Below, piece after piece: positions 13,701-24,130 of a stretch of DNA of 61,796 nucleotides; position 1 is the first letter of the stretch; each line of letters begins with the position of its first letter. A program made the translations under genes and the position numbers. The notes under the pieces are model-generated. The model had not been told where the DNA came from. It made no database searches and saw only the letters and a list, made by a program, of their open reading frames with translations. The DNA comes from Pleurobrachia bachei (Eukaryota; Ctenophora; Tentaculata; Cydippida; Pleurobrachiidae): assembly GCA_000695325.1 (NCBI GenBank), contig AVPN01000300.1, forward strand, positions 1-61,796, given 5' to 3'.

Positions 13701-16700
13701 GTGCAGAGAGGGGCTGTGTAAGAATGGGGGTACCTGTACCAATACAACAACAGGTTACTCTTGCACATGTCCCCTACCCTATGTGGGTGATACGTGTCAG
13801 GATAAGGTACGAGCTCTCCAATTCACACCCACCAGTAAGGCTCGTATTGGCGTGTCAACCGGGGACTCGGTCAACCTGAACTTTGGTGTGAAACTCCCTG
13901 AGAACCATTCACCTTCGATAATATACAGCCAGAAGACAGCCCTTGGTGACCTGACTCTATACGTTGGGAGCACGGGACAAAACTTGGTGGTGAAACTGGG
14001 AGATGGCATCACCCTGACATCACCCGTTCTTTCTACCTACCCCTCCGTCAGTATCACCCTAACTAAACACTACCTGGAGTTGACTGTTAATGGTGTCACG
14101 GAGGTCCATGTCTTCTCCAACGATGTTGAGACGGTAGGTGCGAGTGGGGATGCGTATCTTGGTTCCTTGGCAACCACTAACAGGAGATATAGGAGGAGTA
14201 CTGACAATCTAGCAGCATTTACAGGATGTCTAGTTGACCAGTCCGGTTCAGCTCTACTCAGTAATGCAGTTGGTGAGGGATTCACTGAGTGTGCAGACCC
14301 TGAACCAGTTGTTGAATGTCAAAACGGGGGTGTGGCAGTGGGACGGTTCTGTCAGTGTCTCCCTGGTTACAAGGGTGAGTTCTGCGAGGATGGCATGGCA
14401 ACCTGCCAGACAACTGAATGTCCCTCCACCTGCAGGGATACTTCCAGTGGTCCTGAGTGTGTGTGTTCCTGGCCTGCTGATGGAGAGGACTGTAGTGAGA
14501 CAATTCAGGTTGCCATGTTCAAGGCAGATAGCAGGTTAGTTGCCATGGCAACAGAGGGTTTGGAGAGGATCATGGTAACGGTTAGGCCATGGTATCCCCG
14601 GGGATTCATCATGGAGTGGTTCATGGAGGAAGGGGCATCGTGTTCCATCTACTTGGACTCTAAACTGTTCCTAGCATGTGGTGAGTGGGTGAGACCCCTT
14701 GGTGCCATTCCCTTGGAACAGTGGACCCAGATCGAGGTGATAGGATTCGGGGAGATACTGACAGTGGTCGTTAACACCACTACCCACCAATTCCCCCTGC
14801 CTAGCAACGGTGAGAATTCAGTTGCTAAGGTGATACTGGGTGACAGTGACACCTCCACCGTTCCCGGTTTCTTTGGAGAAATAGTCCCTCTTGTGATAGG
14901 AGAGCTACCCGCCAGTTACACCCAGTTTACAGGAACAAACATGTCACCATCACCCACTGCCACCAGACTGCCCTGTGATGGCTCAAATAATAACGGTACA
15001 TGTCTCTTCTCACCGGCAACTACAGAGGTTTGGAGGGGTGCCCTGGGTGCTAAGGCAATACGGTTTAACGGTGCTAAGAAGTCAGGTGTAACCATGTCAA
15101 CGGTTCCATTCTCTCTAACATTCCACCCTACCACCCCTAACGGTGAGATTATCTGCCACCCTGACCTTCATGTAAACTTGGTTGAGGGACAGCTGACAGT
15201 GAACGGTGAGATGTTAGTTACCGGGAATTTAACTGGCACATGGGTGAAACTGAGGGTCGAAAATACCCCATCGGCTGGATTCCCCTTCAGTATCACCTTC
15301 TCTAATATCCAAGGCTTTGCGTTCTTGACACGGGGTATTCCCAGATTGTCCCCTGACGGTGGTGAACCTATAAAACTTGGTGGTGGTAAGTTTGCTGGAT
15401 ACATACTGGACACACCCGGCATGCAGCTCCCTTCCTCTCCCCTCAGTGCTGCAATAGGACCAGCTGGAGAAGATATCGGGTGTAAGGATTCGTGTCAATT
15501 GGGGGCTTGTGTAGATGCAGATACGTGTCGGTGTCAAAATGAGCTGGTCACTGGAGATAACTGTGATAATATGACCCAGTTCAAGTTACCAATGAGCCTG
15601 TCAGAGGGGAGGGTGCAGTTTACGGATCCGGGTCAGCTGTCGCTGCAAGTTACATTGGATACCGGGTTAGTTTACCTGGACAACACGCACAAAGTATGGG
15701 TAGATAACGGCATGGTAGTCTCTCAGAATGGGGAGGAGATCCTTTCAGAGAAACTGACTAGCAAGTTCCTGGAGGTATCCGTCACAAAAACGAGACAAAA
15801 ACGAGCGTCTGGATCTAGGAAGAGGAAGGTGAAGCCAGAACAGCTATCAGTCGAGATAGCAGGGTATCCTAACCTCGCCGTTTCAACCTCTGAAGCGGGG
15901 CCTTTGTGGCAGTTGGGCTGGGAGGAAGCACCATTTAACGGGCTCCTCATCAACACCACATTAAACCCGGTATACCTATCAGGAAACATCAGTACCGACA
16001 TCAAAATCCCAGTCTGTTTCAATAACCCCTGCCTGAATAACGGGTTATGCAGGGAAGGAGCAGATCAGGGGGCGGTGTGTGAGTGTGCACTGGGTTACAC
16101 GGGTCGCTATTGTAACCTGTTAACGGACATGTGTGTGGGTAACCCGTGTAACGAAACCAGCACGTGTTACTCCGTTAACGGTACTGAGTACCTCTGCAAA
16201 CCCTGTCCAGTAGGATACCGGGGTGAGGAGTGTGGGGTAAAGGCAATGTGTGAGTTACTGAACCCCTGTAACGGGGATCTGACCCTGTGTTTGGAGACAG
16301 ATGAGGGGTACGAGTGTCTATGTGCGGAGGGTCAGGATTGTGGGGGTGCCTGTCAGCCGGGGACGTGTCTTAACGGCGGGGAGTGTAGTGAGACAGGGGA
16401 TGGAGAGGTGGAATGTGAGTGTGGGGAGGGGTTCACTGGACCGCTATGTGAGATGGTGGTAGATGGGTGTATCTCTCAGCCCTGCTTCAACAACGCAACA
16501 TGTATACCAGTAGAAGATGACCGGAGTTTCTTCTGTCTAAGAATGGGGGTACCTGTACCAATACAACAACAGGTTACTCTTGCACATGTCCCCTACCCTA
16601 TGTGGGTGATACGTGTCAGGATAAGGTACGAGCTCTCCAATTCACACCCACCAGTAAGGCTCGTATTGGCGTGTCAACCGGGGACTCGGTCAACCTGAAC

Positions 16701-19700
16701 TTTGGTGTGAAACTCCCTGAGAACCATTCACCTTCGATAATATACAGCCAGAAGACAGCCCTTGGTGACCTGACTCTATACGTTGGGAGCACGGGACAAA
16801 ACTTGGTGGTGAAACTGGGAGATGGCATCACCCTGACATCACCCGTTCTTTCTACCTACCCCTCCGTCAGTATCACCCTAACTAAACACTACCTGGAGTT
16901 GACTGTTAATGGTGTCACGGAGGTCCATGTCTTCTCCAACGATGTTGAGACGGTAGGTGCGAGTGGGGATGCGTATCTTGGTTCCTTGGCAACCACAATC
17001 AGGAGGTATAGGAGAAGTACTGACAATCTAGTAGCATTCACAGGATGTCTAGTTGACCAGTCCGGTTCTGCTCTACTCAGTAATGCAGTTGGTGAGGGAT
17101 TCACCGAGTGTGCTGACCCCGAACCAGTTGTTGAATGTCAAAACGGGGGCGTGGCTGTGGGACGGTTCTGTCAGTGTCTCCCTGGTTACCGGGGCGAGTT
17201 CTGCGAGGATGGCATGGCAACCTGCCAGACAACTGAATGTCCCTCCTCATCCTGCCGGGATACTTCCAGTGGTCCCGAGTGTGTGTGTTCCTGGCCTGGT
17301 GATGGAGAGGACTGCAGTGGGACAATTCAGGTTGCCATGTTCAAGGCAGATAGCAGGATAGTTGCCATGGCGACAGAGGGTTTGGAGAGGGTCATGGTAA
17401 CGGTCAGACCGTGGTACCCCCGGGGATTCATCATGGAGTGGTTCATGGAGGAAGGGGCATCGTGTTCTGTCTACCTGGACTCTAAACTGTTCCTATCATG
17501 TGGTGAGTGGGTGAGACCCCTTGGTTCCATTCCCTTGGAACAGTGGACCCAGATCGAGGTGATAGGATTCGGGGAGATACTGACAGTGGTCGTTAACACC
17601 ACCACCCACCAATTCTCACTGCCTAGTAACGGTGGCATTTCAGTTGCTAGGGTGATACTGGGTGACAGTGACACCTCCACCGTACCTGGTTTCTTTGGCG
17701 AGATCGTCCCTCTTGTGATAGGAGAGCTACCAGCCAGTTATGCTCAGTTCACAGGAACAAACATGTCACCATCACTCACTGCTACCAGACTGCCATGTGA
17801 TGGATCAACTAATAACGGTACATGCCTCTACTCACCGGCAACATCAGAGGTTTGGAGGGGTGCCCTGGGTGCTAAGGCAATACGGTTTAACGGTGCTAAG
17901 AAGTCAGGTGTAACTATGGCAACTGTTCCCTTCTCTCTAACATTCCACCCTACCTTCCCTGACGGTGAGATTATCTGCCACCCTGACCTTCATGTAAATC
18001 TAGTGGAGGGGCAGTTGACAGTGAATGGAGAGGTGTTAGTTACTGGGAATCTAACTGGCACATGGGTTAAACTAAGGGTTGAAGATACCCCATCCGCTGG
18101 ATCACCCTTCAGTATCATCTTCTCCAATATCCAGGGCTTTGCTTTCTTGACCCGGGGTATTCCCAGGTTGTCGCCTGACGGAGATGAACCTATAAAACTT
18201 GGTGGTGGTAAGTTCGCTGGATACATGCTAGCTACACCCGGTTTGCAACTCCCTCCTTCTCCCCTCAGTGCTGCAATAGGACCCGCTGGAGATGATATCG
18301 GGTGTAAGGATTCGTGCCAATTGGGGGCTTGTGTAGATGCGGATACGTGTCGGTGTCAAAATGAGCTAGTAACAGGAGAGAATTGTGACAATATGACCCA
18401 GTTCAAGTTACCAATGAGTCTGTCTGAGGGGAGGGTTCAGTTTATGGATCCGGGTCAGCTGTCCCTGCAAGTTACATCTGATACTGGGTTAGTTTACCTT
18501 GACAACACGCACAAAGTCTGGGTAGATAACGGTATGGTAGTATCTCAGAATGGTGACGAGATCCTTTCAGAGAAACTGACCAGCAAGTTCCTGGAGGTAT
18601 CCGTCACAAAAACGAGACAAAAACGAGCGTCTGGATCAAGGAAGAGGAAAGTTAAGCCAGAACAGCTAATAGTTGAGATAGAAGGGTATCCTAACCTCGC
18701 CGTTTCAACCTCCAACGCGGGGCCCTTGTGGCAGTTGGGCTGGGAGGAAGCACCATTTAACGGACTCCTCATCAACACCACATCAAACCCGGTATATCTC
18801 TCAGGAAACACCAGTACCGACATCAAAATCCCAGTCTGCTTTAATAACCCCTGCTTGAACAACGGGCTGTGTAGGGAAGGAGCAGATCAGGGGGCTGTGT
18901 GTGACTGTGCACTGGGTTACACGGGTCGCTATTGTAATCTTCTAACGGACATGTGCGTAGGTAACCCGTGTAACGAAACCAGCACGTGTTACTCCGTTAA
19001 CGGTACTGATTACCTCTGCAAACCCTGTCCAGCAGGTTACCGGGGTGAGGAGTGTGGGGTAAAGGCCATGTGTGAGTTACTGAACCCCTGTAATGGAGAT
19101 CTGACCCTGTGTCTGGAGACAGACGAGGGGTACGAGTGTCTATGTGCGGAGGGTCAGGAATGTGGGGGTGTCTGTCAACCGGGGACGTGTCTTAACGGCG
19201 GGGAGTGTAGTGAGACAGGGGATGGAGAGGTGGAATGTGATTGTGGAGAAGGGTTCACTGGCCCGCTATGTGAGATGGTGGTTGATGGGTGTATCTCTCA
19301 GCCTTGCTTTAACAACGCAACATGTATACCAGTAGAAGATGACCGGAGTTTCTTCTGTCTGTGCAGTGCGGGGTATACCGGTGTGACCTGTGAACAGGAG
19401 GTGGACCTATGTGAGGGTGATCCTTGTTTTAACGGGGGAACATGTCAGAGTGTGGCTGCTCTGGGGCACTTCCAGTGCTCCTGTCCCCCACCCTTCAGTG
19501 GGCATTACTGTGAGACGAGACCGTGTGATACTGCCATGTGTCAGAACGGGGGGACATGTGTAGACACTAACTCAACCCACTACACGTGTGAATGTAGTGA
19601 GGGATGGATGGGGCCACTTTGTGATAGAGATGTAGATGAATGTAGCGAGGGTGATGGTGTTTGTTCAGGGTTTGGAAGGTGTATTAACACACCAGGATCT

Positions 19701-22700
19701 TTCTCCTGTGACTGTTTGGAAGGATTTGAAGGGGACCACTGCCAGATGAATATAGATGACTGCAACCCAGACCCGTGTAATGGTAATGGGCTCTGTTTGG
19801 ACGGGGTCTCTGATTATACCTGTCTTTGTGACGCATTGTGGGACGGTGAGAATTGTGAGGCTCGGCTGGATAAGTGTTCCCCTGATCCCTGTCAGAACGG
19901 GGCACCCTGCCACAACTACGGCATTGACTACTACTGTGTCTGCCCCGCTGGATTCGAGGGAGTCAACTGTACTGTGAACACTGATGAGTGTGTTTGGAAC
20001 AGATGCCAGAACGGGGCACAATGTGTGGACGGGGTAGCGGGGTACAACTGTTCCTGCCCTACCGGCTGGACTGGGATGTTCTGTGATCGTGATGTAGATG
20101 AGTGCAGTACAGAGGGAGATATCTGTGAGAACGGGGGTATCTGTCAGAACACTATCGGTGGATTTGGGTGTCTCTGTCCTGTAGACTACACGGGGGAGAG
20201 GTGTGAGGTGGCGGTTAGTAGGTGTAGGGACTGTCTTGATAGTGGGACGTGCACTGAGAGCGAGGAAGGGGAGTGTGTCTGTGAGGAGGGTTGGATGGGA
20301 GAGGGATGTGGGGAGAGGGTTACTCAATGTGAGAATAACCCTTGTTCAGAGAGAGGACTGTGCGCTCCTGTTGAGTCCGGTAAGGTCAGTTGTATCTGCC
20401 TCTATCCCTACACTGGTCCTCTATGTAAGGAGGTCCTTGTGGCTCCACGACTGACTGGTGGTTCCAACCTAGAGGTACCAATATCAACATCCCGGTACAC
20501 CTTTAGATGGAGGGCAGAGATGGCGGGGGTGATCTTTAGGAGTCCAGGATCCATCTCATTGTCCCTGATGGAGGATCTAGGAGGGTTTGAAAATAAGGGG
20601 ATGCCCGTGTTCAAATACAGTGTTAATGTGATCTTGTCACGGTGGTACACAGTCACCTTAGAGCTAAAACGGAGTGAAATGACCGTCAAGATTGGGGGAT
20701 TCCCTACTTTTACCCTTCCTGCAAGAAATGTTGCCAGTCTCGAACTTGGAGGTTCCGGCTCCTACTATCTCTCCTCGACCGCGAGTGATTCAGTCGTTGC
20801 CACAAGTTCCGGCAAGACTCTAGAGGAAGGACTAGGAATGACAGAGAACTCCTGCACCAGCGGTGACGGTTCACCCTGTGGATCGGACTGGTCTGGTTTC
20901 TGTCACGATGTGGGGGTGTGCCGGTGCTATTTTAACCGCACTGGCCCTCACTGCTCCCAGATCCCCGGCACACCCAGCCCAATGTTTGAGGAGGGTGACT
21001 CTCTCACTCTGGAGGGGGTACCCAACCAACTGACACTGGCAGTACGGGGTGAGGGGGTTGTACTGAAGGGACTTGTCCGGGGTCGGGGTGAAGCCAAGAT
21101 CTCTGTTAGTGTGTCCGGTACAACACACCAGGATCTTTCTCTTGTGATTGTCTGGAAGGATTTGAAGGGGACAACTGCCAGCTGAATGTAGATGACTGCA
21201 CCCCCGATCCATGTAATGACAATGGGCTCTGTTTGGATGGGGTCTCTGATTATACATGTCTATGTGATGCCCTCTGGGACGGTGAGAATTGTGAGGCTCG
21301 ACTGGATAAGTGCTCCCCTGATCCCTGTCAAAACGGGGCACCCTGTCACAACTACGGCATTGACTACTACTGTGTATGCCCCCCTGGATTCGAGGGAGTC
21401 AACTGTACTGTTAATACTGATGAGTGTGTTTGGAACCGATGCCAGAACGGGGCACAATGTGTGGATGGTGTAGCGGGGTACAACTGTTCCTGTCCTGCAG
21501 GCTGGACTGGCATGTTCTGTGATCGAGATGTGGATGAGTGCAGTGGAGAGGGGGATATCTGTGAGAACGGGGGTATCTGTCAGAACACTATCGGTGGATT
21601 TGGGTGTCTCTGTCCTGTGGATTACACGGGGGAGAGGTGCGAGGTGACGGTTAGTAGGTGTAGGGACTGTCTTGATAGTGGGACGTGCACTGAGAACGAA
21701 GAAGGGGAGTGTGTCTGTGAGGAGGGTTGGATGGGAGAGGGATGTGGGGAGAGGGTTACTCAATGTGAGAATAACCCTTGTTCAGAGAGAGGACTGTGCG
21801 CTCCTGTTGAGTCCGGTAAGGTCAGTTGTATCTGCCTCTATCCCTACACTGGTCCTCTATGTAAGGAGGTCCTTGTGGCTCCACGACTGACTGGTGGTTC
21901 CAACCTAGAGGTACCAATATCAACATCCCGGTACACCTTTAGATGGAGGGCAGAGATGGCGGGGGTGATCTTTAGGAGTCCAGGATCCATCTCATTGTCC
22001 CTGATGGAGGATCTAGGAGGGTTTGAAAATAAGGGGATGCCCGTGTTCAAATACAGTGTTAATGTGATCTTGTCACGGTGGTACACAGTCACCTTAGAGC
22101 TAAAACGGAGTGAAATGACCGTCAAGATTGGGGGATTCCCTACTTTTACCCTTCCTGCAAGAAATGTTGCCAGTCTCGAACTTGGAGGTTCCGGCTCCTA
22201 CTATCTCTCCTCGACCGCGAGTGATTCAGTCGTTGCCACAAGTTCCGGCAAGACTCTAGAGGAAGGACTAGGAATGACAGAGAACTCCTGCACCAGCGGT
22301 GACGGTTCACCCTGTGGATCGGACTGGTCTGGTTTCTGTCACGATGTGGGGGTGTGCCGGTGCTATTTTAACCGCACTGGCCCTCACTGCTCCCAGATCC
22401 CCGGCACACCCAGCCCAATGTTTGAGGAGGGTGACTCTCTCACTCTGGAGGGGGTACCCAACCAACTGACACTGGCAGTACGGGGTGAGGGGGTTGTACT
22501 GAAGGGACTTGTCCGGGGTCGGGGTGAAGCCAAGATCTCTGTTAGTGTGTCCGGTATAGTGACAGTATCAGGTTCCAGTGTCACGGAGGAAATTCAAGTA
22601 GATACCACCACCTCTCCATGGGTTGATTTGACTATCCTGTTCCGTGATGATTATCTCTACGTCAGTACGGTGACTGGTGACACCATGGCCGTATCGATCA

Positions 22701-23485
22701 CCCGACCAATTGAAGAGGTGGTCCTGGGTAGCAGGAACTATCAGGGATGTATGACAGATATCAAGACGGATGGTCTACCAGCCAACTACACTACCATATC
22801 ACCCCAACTTGGGGAATGTGTCCTGGACGCCTGCTCAGATAATCCGTCCTGTGGACAGTTCCCCTGTGTGAGTGTGGGACCCAGACAGCAGGTCTGTGAG
22901 TGTAGCCCACCATTTGCTGGTGCCACCTGCCAGGAGTTATGGAACCGTGAAACGCCCCGGTTTACAGCTGATACTAGTATTAGAGTTGAGTCACCCTATA
23001 ACGCTACTACCCAGTTCGCTCTGGGTATCGTTATCAGGGCCACTTCAACAGATGGTGTTATTGCTAGGACAGTCCAGAGCGAGGGTGACATGTCTGATTT
23101 TGTCAGGTTAGAGCTAGTCAGGGGTAGGGTTCAGCTAGTGTATGATCTGGGAGGGGGAGAGGTGGTGGTTCGATCAGTCAAACGGATTACTGATGGAAAG
23201 TGGCACTTTGTAAATGTCAGGTTGTCCGGTCAGTATAGTACCCTGATGGTGGACAGGTGGGTTACTGAGGGGGTCTCCCCGGGGACCAGCGCCACCCTGA
23301 ACCTCTCAGGGGGTCAAGTGGAGTTGGGGAGCAGGGTGGGAGATGGATTTGAGGGGTGTATCGAGACGGTACAGCTGCAGGATCGACCCGTTACCAGGGA
23401 ACACACCATCGCTACAACTAACATGGGATTCTGCGAGGGAGCTGTTCCCGATAATAGTGTCTTCAAGTTCAGCCACAAACTTTAG
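1..23485 (+). CDS. Giant leishmanolysin-EGF-laminin-G extracellular protein, 5' partial
   Basis: This is the 3' part of a very large secreted or cell-surface protein gene. Exons with matching phases can be followed at 1-162, 416-603, 729-856, 1080-1148, 1310-1422, 1572-1736, 1841-2028, 2233-2356, 2499-2631, 2853-2987, 3129-3420, 3625-3748, 3891-4023, 4245-4379, 4523-4727, 4862-5661, 5788-5925, 7847-7963, 8103-8255, 8442-8844, 8967-9248, 9464-9597, 9778-10032, 10379-10586, 10684-10821, 11018-11133 and a huge last exon 11268-23485. The order is M8 metallopeptidase, EGF repeats, a Thr/Glu-rich stalk, more EGF repeats (many with calcium-binding DxxEC or NIDDC starts), then alternating EGF and laminin-G-like domains. 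No C-terminal membrane segment is seen; the protein ends SHKL-stop. Duplications inside the last exon shift the frame three times, so the assembled exon cannot be read straight through. An adhesive matrix role is inference. Confidence 0.8.
943..1041. mobile_element. Short TIR element (MITE) copy 1, in an intron
   Basis: It begins AGGAACCGACCGA and ends with a close inverted match (GGTCGGTCCCT). The interior, including CCAGTCACGTGA and ATTGGTTGTTTACTTG, is shared with the copies at 43685-43767 and 47695-47808. This is a small non-autonomous element lying in an intron of the leishmanolysin part of the giant gene. Confidence 0.6.
1841..3232 (+). repeat. Tandem duplication unit A (1,392 bp) of EGF exons
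   Basis: Bases 1841-3232 recur at 3233-4626 with an offset of 1,392 bp, a multiple of three. The unit holds four EGF-type exons and their introns. At the junction (about 3230) the fifth exon of the first unit (from 3129) reads straight into the first exon of the second unit without an intron, giving one in-frame fused exon 3129-3420. Most introns are identical between the copies, whereas several exons differ. Confidence 0.85.
3233..4626 (+). repeat. Tandem duplication unit B of EGF exons
   Basis: Second copy of the 1,392-bp unit. Exons lie at 3625-3748, 3891-4023 and 4245-4379. It differs from unit A by mostly silent exon changes, one E-to-Q change at 4256, and a 2-bp insertion before the exon at 4523. 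It could be a real duplication or two haplotypes joined in tandem. Confidence 0.8.
4862..5661 (+). CDS. Thr/Glu-rich stalk exon of the giant gene
   Basis: A single 800-bp exon starts with the end of an EGF domain ([12 protein letters not shown]). It then encodes about 200 residues dominated by T, E, V, A and K in loose repeats such as [13 protein letters not shown] and [12 protein letters not shown], with no cysteine, and ends with a new Cys pair ([13 protein letters not shown]). The composition is that of an O-glycosylated, mucin-like spacer. A related DDLCAPC block recurs in the exon at 7847, suggesting exon duplication around the LINE insertion. Function as a stiff stalk is inferred from composition only. 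Confidence 0.7.
6150..7846 (+). mobile_element. Non-LTR retrotransposon (LINE) fragment with ATT-repeat tail
   Basis: The intron between exons 5788-5925 and 7847-7963 holds a 486-codon open frame (6178-7638). Its first 160 residues resemble the linker between endonuclease and reverse transcriptase of CR1/L2-type LINEs: Lys/Arg/Glu-rich helices, then [18 protein letters not shown], a block typical of these elements. The frame then runs into a 39-bp minisatellite. The segment ends with a short 3' region and an ATT microsatellite (7820-7840), as LINE 3' ends often do. No endonuclease or reverse transcriptase motifs are present, so it is a dead 5'-truncated and internally deleted copy. The exact 5' edge is uncertain. 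Confidence 0.65.
6691..7632 (+). repeat. 39-bp minisatellite, about 24 units
   Basis: Tandem 39-bp units each encode 13 residues ([13 protein letters not shown] and the variant [13 protein letters not shown]). The first dozen units alternate between the two versions, giving a 78-bp higher-order repeat; the rest are homogeneous. The unit length keeps the frame open for more than 300 codons inside the LINE remnant. Confidence 0.9.
11268..13295 (+). CDS. Giant last exon, first frame segment: EGF array then laminin-G-like domain
   Basis: This reads continuously from the splice acceptor through about 13 EGF domains, including calcium-binding types ([38 protein letters not shown]). It then enters a laminin-G-like domain of about 160 residues starting [14 protein letters not shown] and ending with the basic stretch NRRYRRS, a possible furin-type site. 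The frame breaks at about 13296, where DNA from 12308 onward repeats. Confidence 0.8.
12308..14285 (+). repeat. 989-bp tandem duplication inside the giant exon
   Basis: Bases 12308-13296 recur at 13297-14285 (offset 989 bp). The two copies appear identical by reading. Since 989 is not a multiple of three, the junction at about 13296 shifts the frame and stops the first segment 76 bases later. The second copy continues correctly into the downstream EGF ([15 protein letters not shown]). Confidence 0.85.
13480..16537 (+). CDS. Giant exon, second frame segment: laminin-G and EGF domains
   Basis: This continues the protein after the duplication: EGF repeats, the laminin-G-like domain again, an EGF ([15 protein letters not shown]), a second beta-rich laminin-G-like region ([19 protein letters not shown]), another EGF, a third such region, and a strongly basic site [15 protein letters not shown] near 15795. 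That site looks like a proprotein-convertase cleavage site. More EGF domains follow. The frame breaks at about 16538, where sequence from 13720 onward starts again. Confidence 0.75.
13720..19359 (+). repeat. 2,819-bp tandem duplication inside the giant exon
   Basis: Bases 13720-16538 correspond to 16539-19359 (offset 2,819 bp). The first 450 bases or so are identical; beyond that the copies differ by scattered, mostly silent substitutions and one extra codon near 17250. The offset is again not a multiple of three. The join lies between TTCTTCTGTCT and AAGAATGGGG with almost no shared bases. Confidence 0.85.
16602..21118 (+). CDS. Giant exon, third frame segment
   Basis: The longest unbroken stretch, about 1,500 codons. 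Laminin-G-like, EGF, two further laminin-G-like regions, the basic [12 protein letters not shown] site, then a run of EGF domains: [60 protein letters not shown] laminin-G-like domain follows ([17 protein letters not shown]), then an EGF-like Cys cluster and the start of another laminin-G domain. It ends where sequence from about 19690 is repeated. Confidence 0.75.
19691..22554 (+). repeat. 1,436-bp tandem duplication inside the giant exon
   Basis: Bases 19691-21118 recur at 21127-22554 (offset 1,436 bp, again 2 modulo 3). The first 550 bases or so differ at scattered sites; the rest appears identical. At the join (about 21119) a laminin-G domain is cut and the frame shifts into a short wrong-frame tail. 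Confidence 0.85.
21233..23485 (+). CDS. Giant exon, final frame segment and true C-terminus
   Basis: About 750 codons: calcium-binding EGF domains, a laminin-G-like domain, an EGF-like block ([18 protein letters not shown] is part of a later one), and two more laminin-G-like domains, ending with a Cys-bounded [16 protein letters not shown] and the stop at 23485. A hydrophobic C-terminal anchor is absent, so this end looks secreted. A diverged copy of the last 48 codons is found at 27405-27551. Confidence 0.8.
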   Translation: MDGVSDYTCLCDALWDGENCEARLDKCSPDPCQNGAPCHNYGIDYYCVCPPGFEGVNCTVNTDECVWNRCQNGAQCVDGVAGYNCSCPAGWTGMFCDRDVDECSGEGDICENGGICQNTIGGFGCLCPVDYTGERCEVTVSRCRDCLDSGTCTENEEGECVCEEGWMGEGCGERVTQCENNPCSERGLCAPVESGKVSCICLYPYTGPLCKEVLVAPRLTGGSNLEVPISTSRYTFRWRAEMAGVIFRSPGSISLSLMEDLGGFENKGMPVFKYSVNVILSRWYTVTLELKRSEMTVKIGGFPTFTLPARNVASLELGGSGSYYLSSTASDSVVATSSGKTLEEGLGMTENSCTSGDGSPCGSDWSGFCHDVGVCRCYFNRTGPHCSQIPGTPSPMFEEGDSLTLEGVPNQLTLAVRGEGVVLKGLVRGRGEAKISVSVSGIVTVSGSSVTEEIQVDTTTSPWVDLTILFRDDYLYVSTVTGDTMAVSITRPIEEVVLGSRNYQGCMTDIKTDGLPANYTTISPQLGECVLDACSDNPSCGQFPCVSVGPRQQVCECSPPFAGATCQELWNRETPRFTADTSIRVESPYNATTQFALGIVIRATSTDGVIARTVQSEGDMSDFVRLELVRGRVQLVYDLGGGEVVVRSVKRITDGKWHFVNVRLSGQYSTLMVDRWVTEGVSPGTSATLNLSGGQVELGSRVGDGFEGCIETVQLQDRPVTREHTIATTNMGFCEGAVPDNSVFKFSHKL

Positions 23486-24130
23486 AGTAAAGACTGTTTT
23501 ATACATATACATTTTAGTCGAGTAAAGACTGTTTTATACATATTTTAATCTTTATATACATTCTTTTATACATATACACATTCTTTTATACATATACCCT
23601 GTGACCACTGTAAAGTTTATACATAATCTTATCAAATCAGCATGGAAAGGAGATGTTTATACACACTGTGACTAGTGAGAGACAGAGAGCGATATAACTA
23701 GAGATTTTAACCCGTTTATATTTTGTTGAATTTGCTAGCCAACTTGTTTTCCCTAAATAATAACTGGAGTCCCCCTAATATAAATTTCCTCTCTTCTTTA
23801 TCCCCTCTCTCCAAAAAATTAAGGGAACTCCATACCAGTTCGTGTCACAGAAACCAAGTAAAACCCTATCTTACATCCCTTTTAGTCTCATCCCTCGAAA
23901 TCCCCCATCAGCTCTGATCCCGGTGAGCACGATATATCCCCTATATCAGTCTGTATCCTGGCACCGCACCATTTATAGAGCTCTGTTATACTCTACAAGT
24001 TTACACGCGGATGTAATGACTGGCTCCTCCCCCCCCCATCTGGGAGAGAGGTATACCCCTCAAGAGATGTATGTTAGTTTTGAGGAAGTGTGTGAAATAT
24101 GTTGTTGCTTCTCCTTTCCTTTCTGATCAG
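23486..24130. other. 3' flank of the giant gene, possible upstream sushi exon
   Basis: AT-rich sequence with repeated ATACATAT-type stretches directly after the stop, probably 3' UTR. Near 23985-24115 a short open stretch containing GERYTPQEMYVSFEEVCE is conserved in the duplicate at 27950-28080. It may be a 5' exon of the sushi gene, but I cannot define its splice sites. Confidence 0.4.
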
